From Chrysophaeum taylorii (Eukaryota; Sar; Pelagophyceae; Pelagomonadales; Pelagomonadaceae), in assembly GCA_029834535.1 (NCBI GenBank), contig JAQMWT010000309.1, positions 124,001 to 188,000 on the forward strand: 64,000 nt of DNA. Reading direction: 5' to 3'. Below, piece after piece: positions 24,867 through 35,229 of this stretch. The notes beneath the pieces were generated by a model that saw nothing but the letters and a program-made list of their open reading frames with translations, ran no database searches and had not been told where the DNA came from. Position numbers and translations under genes: made by a program. The first letter of the stretch is position 1, and each line of letters opens with the position of its first letter.

Positions 24867-25945
24867 CTTTCATCGCCCTGCTGGGGTTTCTGTATGGTGC
24901 CGGCGACCTTTGACGGGATAGCGTTCTTGTTCCACACGTAAGCATAGTTTGAAAACCGAGGATTTGCCTCCTTGTCTGTCCGGTGTCTGTCTGTTGGGAA
25001 GAGAGATAGCTTTTCTCCCACTAGAGCTGGGACTGGGTGCAACCGCGGCGGGATGAGGTGGCTCGGTCGTCGCACATGACAGCCCACAACCGACGAGGAA
25101 AAGTGAGTCTTCAAATCATATTGTGATCTCAGAGGAGAAGATAATAGATGCAGAAAAGCGCGACGTGTTATGAGCGTGCACAACGGGGTTGCTTGCGGGT
25201 GTCCCTCGGCGGTGACAGCTACGCGGACAAGTTTACGTGCGCTCGAGTCGTCCACAACACGGTGCGGGCTCGTCGACACGTGGACTTGAGCGCGCGAAGT
25301 GGCTGGAGGCACCGCGATTTCGCGCGGGACAACAATCGAACGCCGCAACTCAAAGTTTGGCTCGTGTGCACGAGAAAGTTGTTTCTGACTGTGGTGGGCG
25401 ACAGCCCAGAGACGCTTCAAAATCTCCATGAAATCACGCAGTGATTAAGTCGATCGAAAGAGCCGTCGTTGCCGAGAACGAACGAACTTGGCGCGTCTCG
25501 TCTTCTTTCGCCGGGCGCCTTCCTTCGCGTTCGCGGCGTTCTCATCGGCGGAGTAGTCCAGCACCACGACATGGTGGAGACGGTAAACGATTGCGCGATC
25601 AGGAACCACCACGACGCCGGCAGGTCCTCGGTCATCCGCGATTCAGCGCGGGTGGCGGCGAGCCCCTTTGGGCAGAAGACGATGGCATAGATACCGTCCT
25701 TTTGCACATTGGGTTTGAAGAAAATGCAAATGCCGAGCTCCTGGTACTTTTGGTAGGCCTCGACTTTCGGGTCCGACGTGCACCACCTCCTTCTTCACTT
25801 GAGCCTTGCTCAAGGCAATAGAGCTCGAATCCCCCAGACTGCCGTGCCGCGGCCTGGGAATAGAGGCTTTCACGGTCGGCGAGTACGTGTCCTCGTAGAC
25901 CGACTGCTTAGGTTTCTTCTCACTAGCCGCTTCGCAAGCGCTCAT
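24863..25945 (-). pseudogene. Uncharacterised minus-strand gene, probably broken
   Basis: The first block starts MSACEAASEKKPKQSVYEDT at 25945. A second, in another frame near 25770-25690, reads EAYQKYQELGICIFFKPNVQ and then a hydrophobic GIYAIVFCPKG. A third (25429-24863) begins MEILKRLWAVAHHSQKQLSR and ends IQKPQQGDES. The blocks read as protein but need at least one frame change, with no clear introns. I do not recognise the family. It may be a decayed gene or a small multi-exon gene. Confidence 0.35.
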
Positions 25946-26419
25946 TAACTATAGATCTGACGTGCGCTCCCCCATACTCAACAGCCGCGAACACCCGAAT
26001 TCATCGGCTGATAAGTTCGAAGTCGTTCGAACATTGCGCTAATGAAGGAAGAGAAACAACGCGAACTGATGTTTACGGTTGCTTGTCCAAACTCCCGCTC
26101 AGGAATTGGTGGCGCCATGATTGCTGGTGGCGAAACAAACGTCCTGGCAAGTCCTGTTGACTCCGAGGTTCCTTCCATCTCAAACTCGCTGGGCTCACCG
26201 CTGCCAGCAGCTCTCTGCAGCAGACGCGCCCCGCCCGCCTTACAGCTTCTTCGCCCTCGCGCGTGCTCGTTGACCATCTTGGTTTCGGATGATGATGATC
26301 TACAAATCCATGTTTAATTTATGAACGAAGCTTTGCAGTATCCAATATGGAAACAAAAAAAGGTAAAACACGTGTTGTGGTTACGCCAATATTCTCACCA
26401 CAAAATAAATCTTGAGAGC
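25946..26419. other. Intergenic region, no gene recognised
   Basis: There are small open frames on both strands (for example 25978-26277 minus) without domains. A GAT run lies near 26290. This is the presumed promoter region of the kinase-armadillo copy 2. Confidence 0.5.
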
Positions 26420-28480
26420 ATGGCGCAGACCGCGGCGATCATCATCATCATCGACGCCGTCAAAAAGGCGTACGACAGCGCGTTGGAGGTCAAGGCTAGC
26501 AAGCGGCGTTGTCGACGGCTCGGGGAACGTCTGCGCGCGCCTATCGAAGCGTTTGAAGATGACGGGCGAGCGAAGGACGTAGAAGACAAGCAGACTCTCG
26601 AAGGTGTTCAAGAGGCTCATCAAGAAATATCAGCAAGGCAAGTGGTATGGGCGTGCGGCCGGTGCCGCACTCCGAACTCACGAGGGCGACTTCGAGGACA
26701 GCAACGAGCGGCTCAGGGTTTGCGCCAAGGGGCGCCGAAGTTTGGGAAGAGCGCCGAGACGATGTTCGCCGAGCAGAAGGATCTTTTCGAGAATCACGAC
26801 ATCCTTGAGCTGGCCGCGCAAGGTTGTCCGCCTCAAGACGTCGCAGCGATGGAGGACGAGCTGAGCGCAGTCGACTCGAGGCTACAGCAACTCGGCGAGA
26901 ACATCGTCGAGAAACTTTGCCGCCGATGAGACCCGACGAGATCGCGATGCTTGAGGCAATCGAGGCGCGTGTCGGACGATCTCGTCGTCGTCGTCGACAA
27001 TGCGGCTCAGGAGTCCATTTAGGAACAGCAAAAACAAACTCCGAGCGAAATCAAGCGGAGCGAGCTCGTCGAGACCGATACTATCCTCGGCAACGTGGCG
27101 TTTGGCGTGGTCCGCGCCGCGACTTTGGGCCCATGTGGCGCTGAAGCAGCTCGACGTTTTGAATTCAGATTTCGCCGCGAGCGCGCGAGACGAGCTGGAA
27201 AAAGAAGCGATAGTGCACCAGTCCCTCAGCCAACATTCTCATATTTTTACACGGCTTCTGTCCGGAGATTTTTTCTTTGGTCATCGAGCGCTCGTTCGGT
27301 GGAAGTCTCGCCGCGAGGCTATACGCCCAGCCGACGACGACGAGGCCATTTGCCCCGGCTCTCTTACGTCAGCGACATCATCCTCGAGGATTTGACTGCT
27401 CAACTTCGGCGCGTTCCATCAAGTCAACGAATGCGGCGAAGCTCGCCGACTTTGGTGGCTTAGCCACTAAAGTTAGAGAGCAAATTAAGAGCGTCAGCGA
27501 CGGGCGAAACCCACGAGCTCGCTCTGAACGTCGTCGTCCCGAGACCACCAGTCAATGGACAGTTCCAGAGTAAGTTGTCTCGAACGGCTCGAGCAGACTC
27601 CTCGACGGCAAATCCCCTGGATGGAGGGAAGCCGACGTCTACGCGCTCGGCGTGGGGTGCTACGAGCTGTGTATCCGCTCGCCTCCGTGGGCTGGCAAGA
27701 ATAATCTTACCGCGGTCGTCTACAAAGAGCAACGTCCCGGATTCAGCGGCGAATCCCGTCGTCGTCGTCGCGCTGTTGGTACTCGCGCGCAACGACGACG
27801 AGAAAAAAAGTCGCGATCGCCGAGGCGAGGGGCAATCCCGGTGCTTCTCAAATTCGTTGAGGAGCAAAACGACGAGACCAAAGAGCGGGGGGCGTCGGTG
27901 AATCTCGTCGAAAAAATAGCCAAGGCGGGCGGGATTCGAGGCTTTGCTGAGGGCTTCGACAAGGCCAGAGAGTGTGCGGCGGTTGGGCTGTGGAATATCT
28001 CCTTCAACGCCGTTGCGATTCCGGCGCTCGTCAAAGTCGCCGAGGACGGGACCGACTGTGCGGCCGGGGGGTCGTGGTGGAATCTCGCGGCCGTCAGAGC
28101 CGAAAACAAGATCGCGGAGGCGGGCGCGATGCTCGTCAAATTCGCCAAGGACGCGGATGATAACACAAGAAGCTGCGGGGGCGTTGGCACATCTCGCATT
28201 CTACAAAGACCAAAACAAAGTCGAGATGGAGCGATTCCGGTGCTCGTGAAACTCGCCATCGATGGGAGCGACCAGGCGAAAGAGTGGGCGACTGTTGCGA
28301 CGTGGAATCGAAAACCCGAATGCAAAATCGCGATCGCCGAGGCGGGCGGGATTCCGCGTCAAACTCGCTGAAGACGGGAACGAAGACGCAAAAAAAAAAA
28401 GCGGTGGGGGTGTTGGGGAATCTCGATGCCGGTACTCAACGACCTCGCAAAGGATGTTAACCACCGCGCGAGACTGGCGG
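26420..28480 (+). pseudogene. TKL kinase-like / armadillo-repeat gene, copy 2, heavily decayed
   Basis: This is a paralogue of the 21073-23269 locus in the same orientation. From the ATG at 26420 it reads MAQTAAIIIIIDAVKKAYDS then EVKASKRRCRRLGERLRAPI, a helical-bundle start missing from copy 1. Next come a frame-shifted LIKKYQQGKWYGRAAGAALR, MEDELSAVDSRLQQLGENIV, kinase fragments (VALKQLDVLNSDFAASARDE; EADVYALGVGCYELCIRSPP) and then 5-6 armadillo-like pieces (KIAEAGAMLVKFAKDA; KIAIAEAGGIP). At least six frame changes are needed, so it is a pseudogene. The catalytic loop is lost altogether. Similarity to copy 1 indicates a local duplication. Confidence 0.75.
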
Positions 28481-28607
28481 CTTCTGCGCCGTGCGACTCG
28501 CCAACACGATCACAAGATACATCAGCTGGCGCCGCCGCCCACGTGAATGAGAATGGCCTGATGTTAGCTTGTGTTGTTGTTCCGACGACGACGGGATAAT
28601 TAATTAA

Positions 28608-29678
28608 TTAATAATTGCAGAAGGAGAAGGGCTTGACGTCGGATAGGGCGAGGGGGAAGACGTCGGAGACGAGGGCAATGACGTTGCCGGCCATCGGGGT
28701 GGTGTCGATGACGAGGGAGAGGGTGGAGCCGTCGGTGCGCGCGATGAAGGATACGTTGTCGGCTTTGAGGGCGTCGTAGTAGGGAGCGAGATCGTCGACC
28801 CACATCGCGAGGTGGTTGTTGGTCCACTCGTCCCAGCGGTCCGAAGAGTAGTCGCGTTGGGACTCTTGGAGTTTCGCGAAGCCGGGGACGTCGAGGCCTT
28901 CGTAGGGGGGGTAGGAGTAGCCGTCGACCATGTGGAACTGATACGGAATGCCTGCCGGGCCTTCCTCTTCGAACTCGACCCACGCGATCTTCGCGCAGCC
29001 CCGAACCCAAACGCCGGGATGACCTTGCTCTATATGCTTCGCTCCGAGATACTTGATCGAAAAAAGTTCCATCTCGATCGGGTAGGGGGCTGCGAATGTT
29101 GTTTTGCGCCAGTTGACCTGGTCGTCGCTGCTTAACATGCGTCGTGACTTCTGACAAATGTCCCAGTCGCTTATGGTCGCGTTCTCGACGTCGAGGCGCT
29201 GACTCGTGATTTCTAATATCGCGCCGGTGTACGGAATCTCCACAAACACGTCGAAAAAAGCGGGATACTGCCCAACCATAAAGAACGGCACGCTGTCATT
29301 ACGCATAGCTTCGTAATACGGCGTCATGTCGTCGACGATCATTCCCACGTGAAAATCCATAAATTGGTTGTAGGTCGCCGCCGACTGCTCCGAAAGATTT
29401 CCGTACAAAGAGTCGACGTACGCGACGTAGTCGGCAAACGAGTAGTTCGCATGGGCGAGGTCGGGGGTAGCGAGAAACCGGAACTGATACCCCGACCCTG
29501 GCATCTCGACCCACGCCACACTTGCGCATTCGGCTGTCCAGTTCGACTCGATGCGAACAGCGCCGAGATACTTGACCATCCATGCCGCCGACCCTTCGGG
29601 ATCCAGGCTCCCGTACGACGTCGACACGGGATACGGCAGGCCCTGGGCGCCGCACGCAAGCAGCCACCACCACCGCAT
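28608..29678 (-). CDS. Secreted protein with two tandem VOC-like (glyoxalase-fold) domains
   Basis: The product is 356 residues. A likely signal peptide covers MRWWWLLACGAQG. Two homologous halves follow. Half 1 (about 25-175) runs from MVKYLGAVRIESNW through FHVGMIVDDMTPYYEAMRND to YTGAILEITSQRL. Half 2 (about 210-345) runs from SIKYLGAKHIEQGH through NHLAMWVDDLAPYYDALKAD to IALVSDV. The H-x-x-x-WVDD-x-x-PYYDAL helix and closing strand resemble the beta-alpha-beta-beta-beta pattern of VOC metalloenzymes (glyoxalase, dioxygenase). Only some metal-ligand positions look conserved, so it may be catalytically inactive. Substrate unknown. A double telomere-like box lies 34-48 bp upstream, overlapping the stop of the preceding same-strand gene. 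Confidence 0.75.
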   Translation of the reverse strand: MRWWWLLACGAQGLPYPVSTSYGSLDPEGSAAWMVKYLGAVRIESNWTAECASVAWVEMPGSGYQFRFLATPDLAHANYSFADYVAYVDSLYGNLSEQSAATYNQFMDFHVGMIVDDMTPYYEAMRNDSVPFFMVGQYPAFFDVFVEIPYTGAILEITSQRLDVENATISDWDICQKSRRMLSSDDQVNWRKTTFAAPYPIEMELFSIKYLGAKHIEQGHPGVWVRGCAKIAWVEFEEEGPAGIPYQFHMVDGYSYPPYEGLDVPGFAKLQESQRDYSSDRWDEWTNNHLAMWVDDLAPYYDALKADNVSFIARTDGSTLSLVIDTTPMAGNVIALVSDVFPLALSDVKPFSFCNY

Positions 29679-29712
29679 CCAATCAAAAGTGACGAGATTA
29701 TTAGGGACTCTT

Positions 29713-29727
29713 GGGGTTAGGGTTAGC
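29713..29727 (-). promoter_or_regulatory. Double telomere-like box overlapping the upstream gene's stop codon
   Basis: The sense strand reads GGCTAACCCTAACCCC. Its first TAA (29723-29725) is the stop codon of the plastid-type gene upstream. The box lies 34 bp before the ATG at 29678. Confidence 0.65.
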
Positions 29728-30364
29728 CAATCCCATACCCGCCGTGGCGTCGCGACTTGCCGGGCTTAACGGAGGGCGATTTTTTGGTGGAAGAGGCCGA
29801 CTGCGAAGGAAAGGAGAAGACATCGATTGCCAGGTGTGTGGCGATCGCCTTGGCCGCACTCAGGTCGGGCGAGGTAAAGACGACGTCCTGGCGCGGAAGC
29901 TGATGGATCGGTCGCGTGCACCAGGCGACGTCGTCGTCGACGACATCGTCGAAGAGTATTTTTATTTCACCCCCTTTTTCCTCTGCCAATCGAAGCGCAA
30001 CGCTCTCCACCACCGCGTTATCTCCGCGCCGCAACGGACTCAAGTCGACGACAACCACATCCGGTTTGTGGAGAATGATCGCTGGCCGCGCGACGGCGTC
30101 GCACCAGTTGCGCCACGTGTTCGCGAGCGGCGCGTCCCGGCGTTCCCTGCGCCAGCCCGACCCCGCGATCTCGGCGAACCCCTTCCGTTTCGCGATCTCG
30201 AACGCCTTCCGTTCGGCTTGGTTCAGACGATGAGGAATCCCGCGAGACCCCGTCCCCTTCTTCGTCGCTGGTCGGCCCCAGCTAAGGCGCTCGACGTCGT
30301 CTTTCGACGGCCTATATATCGACAAGCTGCGCGCATACGCAACCACGAGCAACACCTTCCGCAT
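29723..30364 (-). CDS. Conserved plastid-type protein of unknown function
   Basis: The product is 213 residues. The conserved core (about 32-112) reads GRPATKKGTGSRGIPHRLNQ AERKAFEIAKRKGFAEIAGS GWRRERRDAPLANTWRNWCD. It is followed by a VVVVDLSPLR segment. As I recall, related nucleus-encoded proteins in land plants and algae share the 'SR-x-PHRLN' and 'GWR+-RR-x-PL-x-NT-x-R-x-WCD' pattern and are predicted plastid-targeted, without known function. The N-terminus (MRKVLLVVAYARSLSIYR) could be a short presequence. The tail is basic and rich in Ser/Lys. The stop codon overlaps the promoter box of the VOC-like gene downstream. An old copia element is inserted about 67 bp upstream of the ATG. Confidence 0.75.
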   Translation of the reverse strand: MRKVLLVVAYARSLSIYRPSKDDVERLSWGRPATKKGTGSRGIPHRLNQAERKAFEIAKRKGFAEIAGSGWRRERRDAPLANTWRNWCDAVARPAIILHKPDVVVVDLSPLRRGDNAVVESVALRLAEEKGGEIKILFDDVVDDDVAWCTRPIHQLPRQDVVFTSPDLSAAKAIATHLAIDVFSFPSQSASSTKKSPSVKPGKSRRHGGYGIG

Positions 30365-30388
30365 CTAACTGACGTGGCTATTCATTGA

Positions 30389-30395
30389 CTAGGGT
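30389..30395 (-). promoter_or_regulatory. CTAGGGT box upstream of the plastid-type gene
   Basis: The sense strand reads ACCCTAG, ending 24 bp before the ATG at 30364. It lies between the gene and the inserted copia element, so the insertion left it in place. Confidence 0.5.
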
Positions 30396-30431
30396 ATGTA
30401 TCTCTATCTAGCCTTCTGTTGAAACCCATAA

Positions 30432-30527
30432 TGTGAGGAAGCTATGACACTTACCCCTGCACCACGTATCCAGTATCCCTACGTCATTCTCTTATCGCTA
30501 GAGTAACGCCCCATTCCAGTTGTCACA
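30432..30527 (+). repeat. 5' LTR of copia element B
   Basis: This 96-bp repeat (TGTGAGGAAGC...TTGTCACA) is homologous to the LTRs of element A and almost identical to the split 3' LTR. Confidence 0.9.
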
Positions 30528-33500
30528 TGGTAGCACATGGCAGCAGGTGTTCTCCACGGTTGAGCCTCTGCTTGACTTCGTGGCGACACCTCCTCGGCTT
30601 CAGTTCATTGCTACGTGTTCGGTTCGTTGTCGTCTATCATGTCCTCGATCGAACTTCAAGCTAGCAAGCTTTCGCACAAACTTGATGCCTTCAGCGGTGC
30701 GCGACATCTTTTCCACCACTGGCCACGTCGTCTTGAGAACATGATCATCTCCACCGGCGATCACATTATCTCGACCAACGATCCTTGGACTAGCATCTCA
30801 GCATATCGCTGCTCTGAAGGCGAATTTCGCGTCAAGCAACAACGTTGATATCCATGAAAGCCGCGACATGAACTTCACGCGACTTTACAAGCGCATTACG
30901 GATGTCTACATGGGCCGTGGGGATCGCGTAGCGAACTTCCTCAACAATTTCATCATCGGAGTATACAAGTTCCTCGGCATTGTACCTATCACTGGAGTTC
31001 AAGTTGCTCGGCATTGTACCTGATCCGACGCACCCTCGAGCGTGTCTTCGCATTTGACTACGTGCATCGGGCTTCAAGCCTTACTGGCCTTGTTTTATCG
31101 TCTCGCGTTTCGTACCGATGAATGTGGTTGTACCCTTGAGAAGTTCAACAACAATCAATTTCGATGGCATGCAGAACCACTTCCGCCGCACTATCCGCCG
31201 CGTCGTCAGCCACGACTTCAGACTCTTCCAACTGACCTACCCTAGACGCTCCCCTTTCCCAACAACCTGGCTCTACTCGACTCCGACGCACTACCCGATG
31301 TCCTTTTGGCGGCTGCTGCAAGGATCATCACTTTAAGGGGGACTGCCGCAAGTTTCAAAGTTCCTAGCTATTCCACGACAACGCCCTACCCACCATCGCC
31401 GTTCTTCTCAACAGCGCAACACTCCCAATGACTCCAACAACACCCAACAACACCCACCCACCAACACCAACACCAGTAACACTACCTTTTCTGCTCCTAT
31501 GCCTACTCCAACCTTGACTGATTCTAGTTCCACTCCGCCGCTTTTCTTAATACCACCATCTATTCCACCCCTTTCACCGCCTTAAACGGCCACACCCACC
31601 GTCCCACATACCCCTCCCGATACTCTGTCTCATGCCAATCAAGATAATTCCAAGTCAGCGCGTGTACCGCCGAATGTCTGATGCAAGCACATCAACAACC
31701 CCATCCCACGGACGCCCCTCGTTTTTGTTTTTAGCTCCCATTGCTCAGCCCCTCGTTCTGTATTTTCCCCTCGTCGTTGCTCCTCTCCTCGTTCTCTCTT
31801 TTCACCTCCTCGTTGCTCCCCTCCTCGTTGTCTTTTCACCTCGTCGTTGCTCCCTTCCTCGTTCTGTATTTCGCCTATTCGTTGCTCCACTCCCCGTTGT
31901 GCATTTTCTGCTATTCGTTGATCCACTCCTCGTTGTGCTTGTCGGTTTTGGTAAAACCAGCGAATCACGTTCCATCGCGCATTTCACCTGCCACAACTAA
32001 GCTGTGCCTGTCAATTTTGCGCGTGCGCAGTTTTCGTGCTTCCTATGTGGTTGGATCGCTCATCTTCGGGATCCTGGACAGACGCTTCTTTGCTGTGTGA
32101 TTTGTGGTTCTCCTTCGCGCACTCTCGCCTTTTCGCCGTTTTTCTGACCTTTAAAATCCGTTTTTGCTATCGCAGTGAATTCCGTGCTCAGCACCCGCGA
32201 CGCTATCTGCAATGTTCTTACGTGCCACAACTGTTTTGCCACTGTCGCCAACTTCTACCGCAGTCTATTCGAGTATGACGAACGAAGCTCGCTGCTTGCT
32301 CCTCCAACGTTGGCCCATATGGTAACTTCGTTCTTGCGAATGCGAAAACGGGCTACTTTCTTATCTGTCACAGCAGGCTGGCATACAGCAGCCTGGTCTA
32401 CCCGTGTTCGTTCCTTACACCGCTGGCGCGTCCGAAGTCTTCCATCTTCGCGTACAGGGCGCGGTCGTGCCCATGGCAACTTGCTCGCGCCATAACACCC
32501 AAACACCCAACGTTCGCATCAACCCTGTTTACGCCTGTTTTTGCTTCTGTCGACTCCGACCATCGTCATAACCTGGTCACCATACGACATATCTGCCCAA
32601 AGGCAACGTTCTCATCAGACGTCTGGTACACCGCCATCATATGTACCAGCCTGTGTTTCCGCTATCTTTGCCCCGCTGCGATTCTCAGTGGCCACAATCG
32701 TCTAACGCACGTCATCCCAGGCACTTTTGTCGCTATTGTTCTTCAGACCTCGATTTTGCTGACAGTTTCGATTATCAGATTTCCTGCAATGTCAACCACC
32801 GAAGGAACTTCAACTTTGTTCTGACTCGAATCACGCTTCCAAGCTCTCGTCTATTGTTGCCCCATTGTCACCTGTTCCTGCTGTTGCCCGATTGTCACCT
32901 GTTCTTCCGCTGTTGCCCCCTTCTTCCTTGTGTTTGATGAGAATGCGCCGGTTTCACTGGGACTGATCACCCCATCACGTGAACCGACCATTCTACGAGC
33001 TCATGAACTCCGACGCACCAAATAGAGAAAACAACAGAAAGTGCAAAACAAAGTCGAGCCAACCAGAGCCGACAAAATAAAAAGCATGCAAAACAAAAAG
33101 CATACAAAACAAAGTCGAGCCAAACGGAGCCGACCGCGCAAAGTCGACCAAAGCGCATTACAACAACCAACAAACTTTCATACTGGCGTTTGTCAACAAC
33201 GCAATGTCGATTCTGTTTCATCTTGTCACAACGTCGATTCTGTTTCCTCTGTCGCTTCTGTTTCCTCCTGTAACTCTTTGTATGTCTCTTATGTTAGCTT
33301 TCGTTTGTTAGTTCATTATGTCTTCCTTCCCCTTTGTTTAGCTAACACCCTTGTTGATCCCCATGCACATGTTTATTACTCTGCTTCCGAAGAAACCTCT
33401 CAGTATTCATACATTGACGAAACTACCGTTACTTCCACCCATTTACGTGAAGCTTTAGCTCAGACCAATCCTGAGCGTCCTGGCTGGTTGCAACCCATCG

Positions 33501-35026
33501 CCAAAGAGTATCGCTCCCTTGGTCAGCTTGGTTGCTGGGATGTTGTTCACCTTCCTTCGACTTTTTCTGGCAACATTTGTACCCTCAAGTGGATCCTCCG
33601 CAAGAAGTATGACTCTGGCCGCTTCAAATCGTACAAGGCTCGCCTCGTTGTCCGCGGTTACACGCAGGTTCACGGCATTGCTTACCACGACACGTACCGT
33701 CCTGTAGATGTCATCTCTGCTTTCATACAAGCCCCTGTCTGGCGTTGCTGTTCACGACTGGGATTTGCATAAGTTGGATGTCAACTCCGCTTTTATCCAA
33801 GCTCCCATTGACGAAGACATCTATGTCTGGCCACCCGAAGGTTATGCTCCTCGCCAACCCACCGATGGTTTCAAAATCATTTACACGCTCCGTCGCTCTT
33901 GGTATGGTTGCAAACAAACTCGTCGTCAATGACTGTGGCTTCGTCCGCGGATCTGGTGACACTTGCCGTTGCAAGCTCGTGCTTAATTCTACCGTTGTCC
34001 TACGTCTCGTTCTTGGCGTTGATGATCTTCTTGTGGCGCACCCTCGTCCTTGCCTTGGTCATTACCCAGCCTTCTTCCTCCGTTTCCGAACCTTCACTGA
34101 TGTTAACGAGGTTGATCTGACCACTTACGTTGGTCTCCGCATTACGCGTGCTCGCGCACAACCAGACTTGACTCCCGCTCCCAAAGTTCTTCCTCTTTCT
34201 GCGGCTGCTTCTCCTGCACCTGGCTCCCCTGCTCACGTCTTCATGGCACGCATCCCTTTTCGTCTTATTTTCCGTTGTGTCTTGTTTCTTTCTGTTATGC
34301 CTCGCCCTGATATCATTTGGACCGTCGATCCGTGTGCGCCTTTTACTGACACTCCTGGTAAACCCCACTGCAATGGTCCTCAAGATCTTGCCATTGTTCT
34401 TGGTCGCGATTCTACCCTTCGTCTCTGTGGTTATTCCGACTCCAGCTGGACCGACGACCCCGATGATCGCCACTCCACAACTGGTTTTTGTTTTCTCTTT
34501 GCTGGCTCTATGATCGCCTACTGCTCCCGCTCGCAGTACTTACTTGCTCGCTCTTCTTTTGAAGCTGAATTGCTCGCTCTTTACGCCGCTACTGCTGAGC
34601 TCTCTTGGCTCCTCAAACTTTTTTGATGACTTTGATCTCCCTCGTCACACGGTACCAATGTATGTCGATAATAGCACCACCGTCACCCAAGTCCGTCTCC
34701 AATGTCTCACGCGGCGCACCCGCCATATTGATATTCGCTTTTACAGCACCGCCGAATATCATCGCAACCACATCATTGATCTCCAACACAATCCCCGCCT
34801 TGACAACCTTCGCGATATCTTCACCCGTCGTACGGAAGCGTACCTCACCTCGTGACTTCGCCCGACATCTCCTGTCTCTTCTGCCACAATGCCTTTCCTG
34901 ACGTCTTCCTTCAAGCTTCTCCTCTGTGAGCGTCTCACTTACCCCTTTCTCCTTTTCTTTCTTTTCCAGCACCTGTGTGAGGACCTCACTTACCCCTTTT
35001 TCCTTTTCTTTCATTTTCAGCACCTG

Positions 35027-35112
35027 TGTGAGGAAGCTATGACACTTACCCCTACACCACGTATCCAGTATCCCTACGTCATTCTCTTATCGCTAGAGTA
35101 ACGCCCCATTCC
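35027..35112 (+). repeat. 3' LTR of copia element B, first part
   Basis: These are the first 86 bp of the 3' LTR. It is interrupted after ATTCC (35108-35112), and that five-base string is repeated at 40920-40924 on the far side of element C. The last 10 bp (AGTTGTCACA) continue at 40925-40934. Confidence 0.88.
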
Positions 35113-35229
35113 TGTGACAAGTAATGGGGCGTTACTTGTCAAAGGAATGGGGCGTTACTCTAGCGATAAGAGAATGACGTAGGGATACTGGATACGTGGT
35201 GCAGGGGTAAGTGTCATAGCTTCCTCACA
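35113..35229 (-). repeat. 3' LTR of copia element C
   Basis: This 117-bp copy is longer than the partner LTR because it carries a partial internal duplication of an AATGGGGCGTTAC segment near its outer end. Confidence 0.82.
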
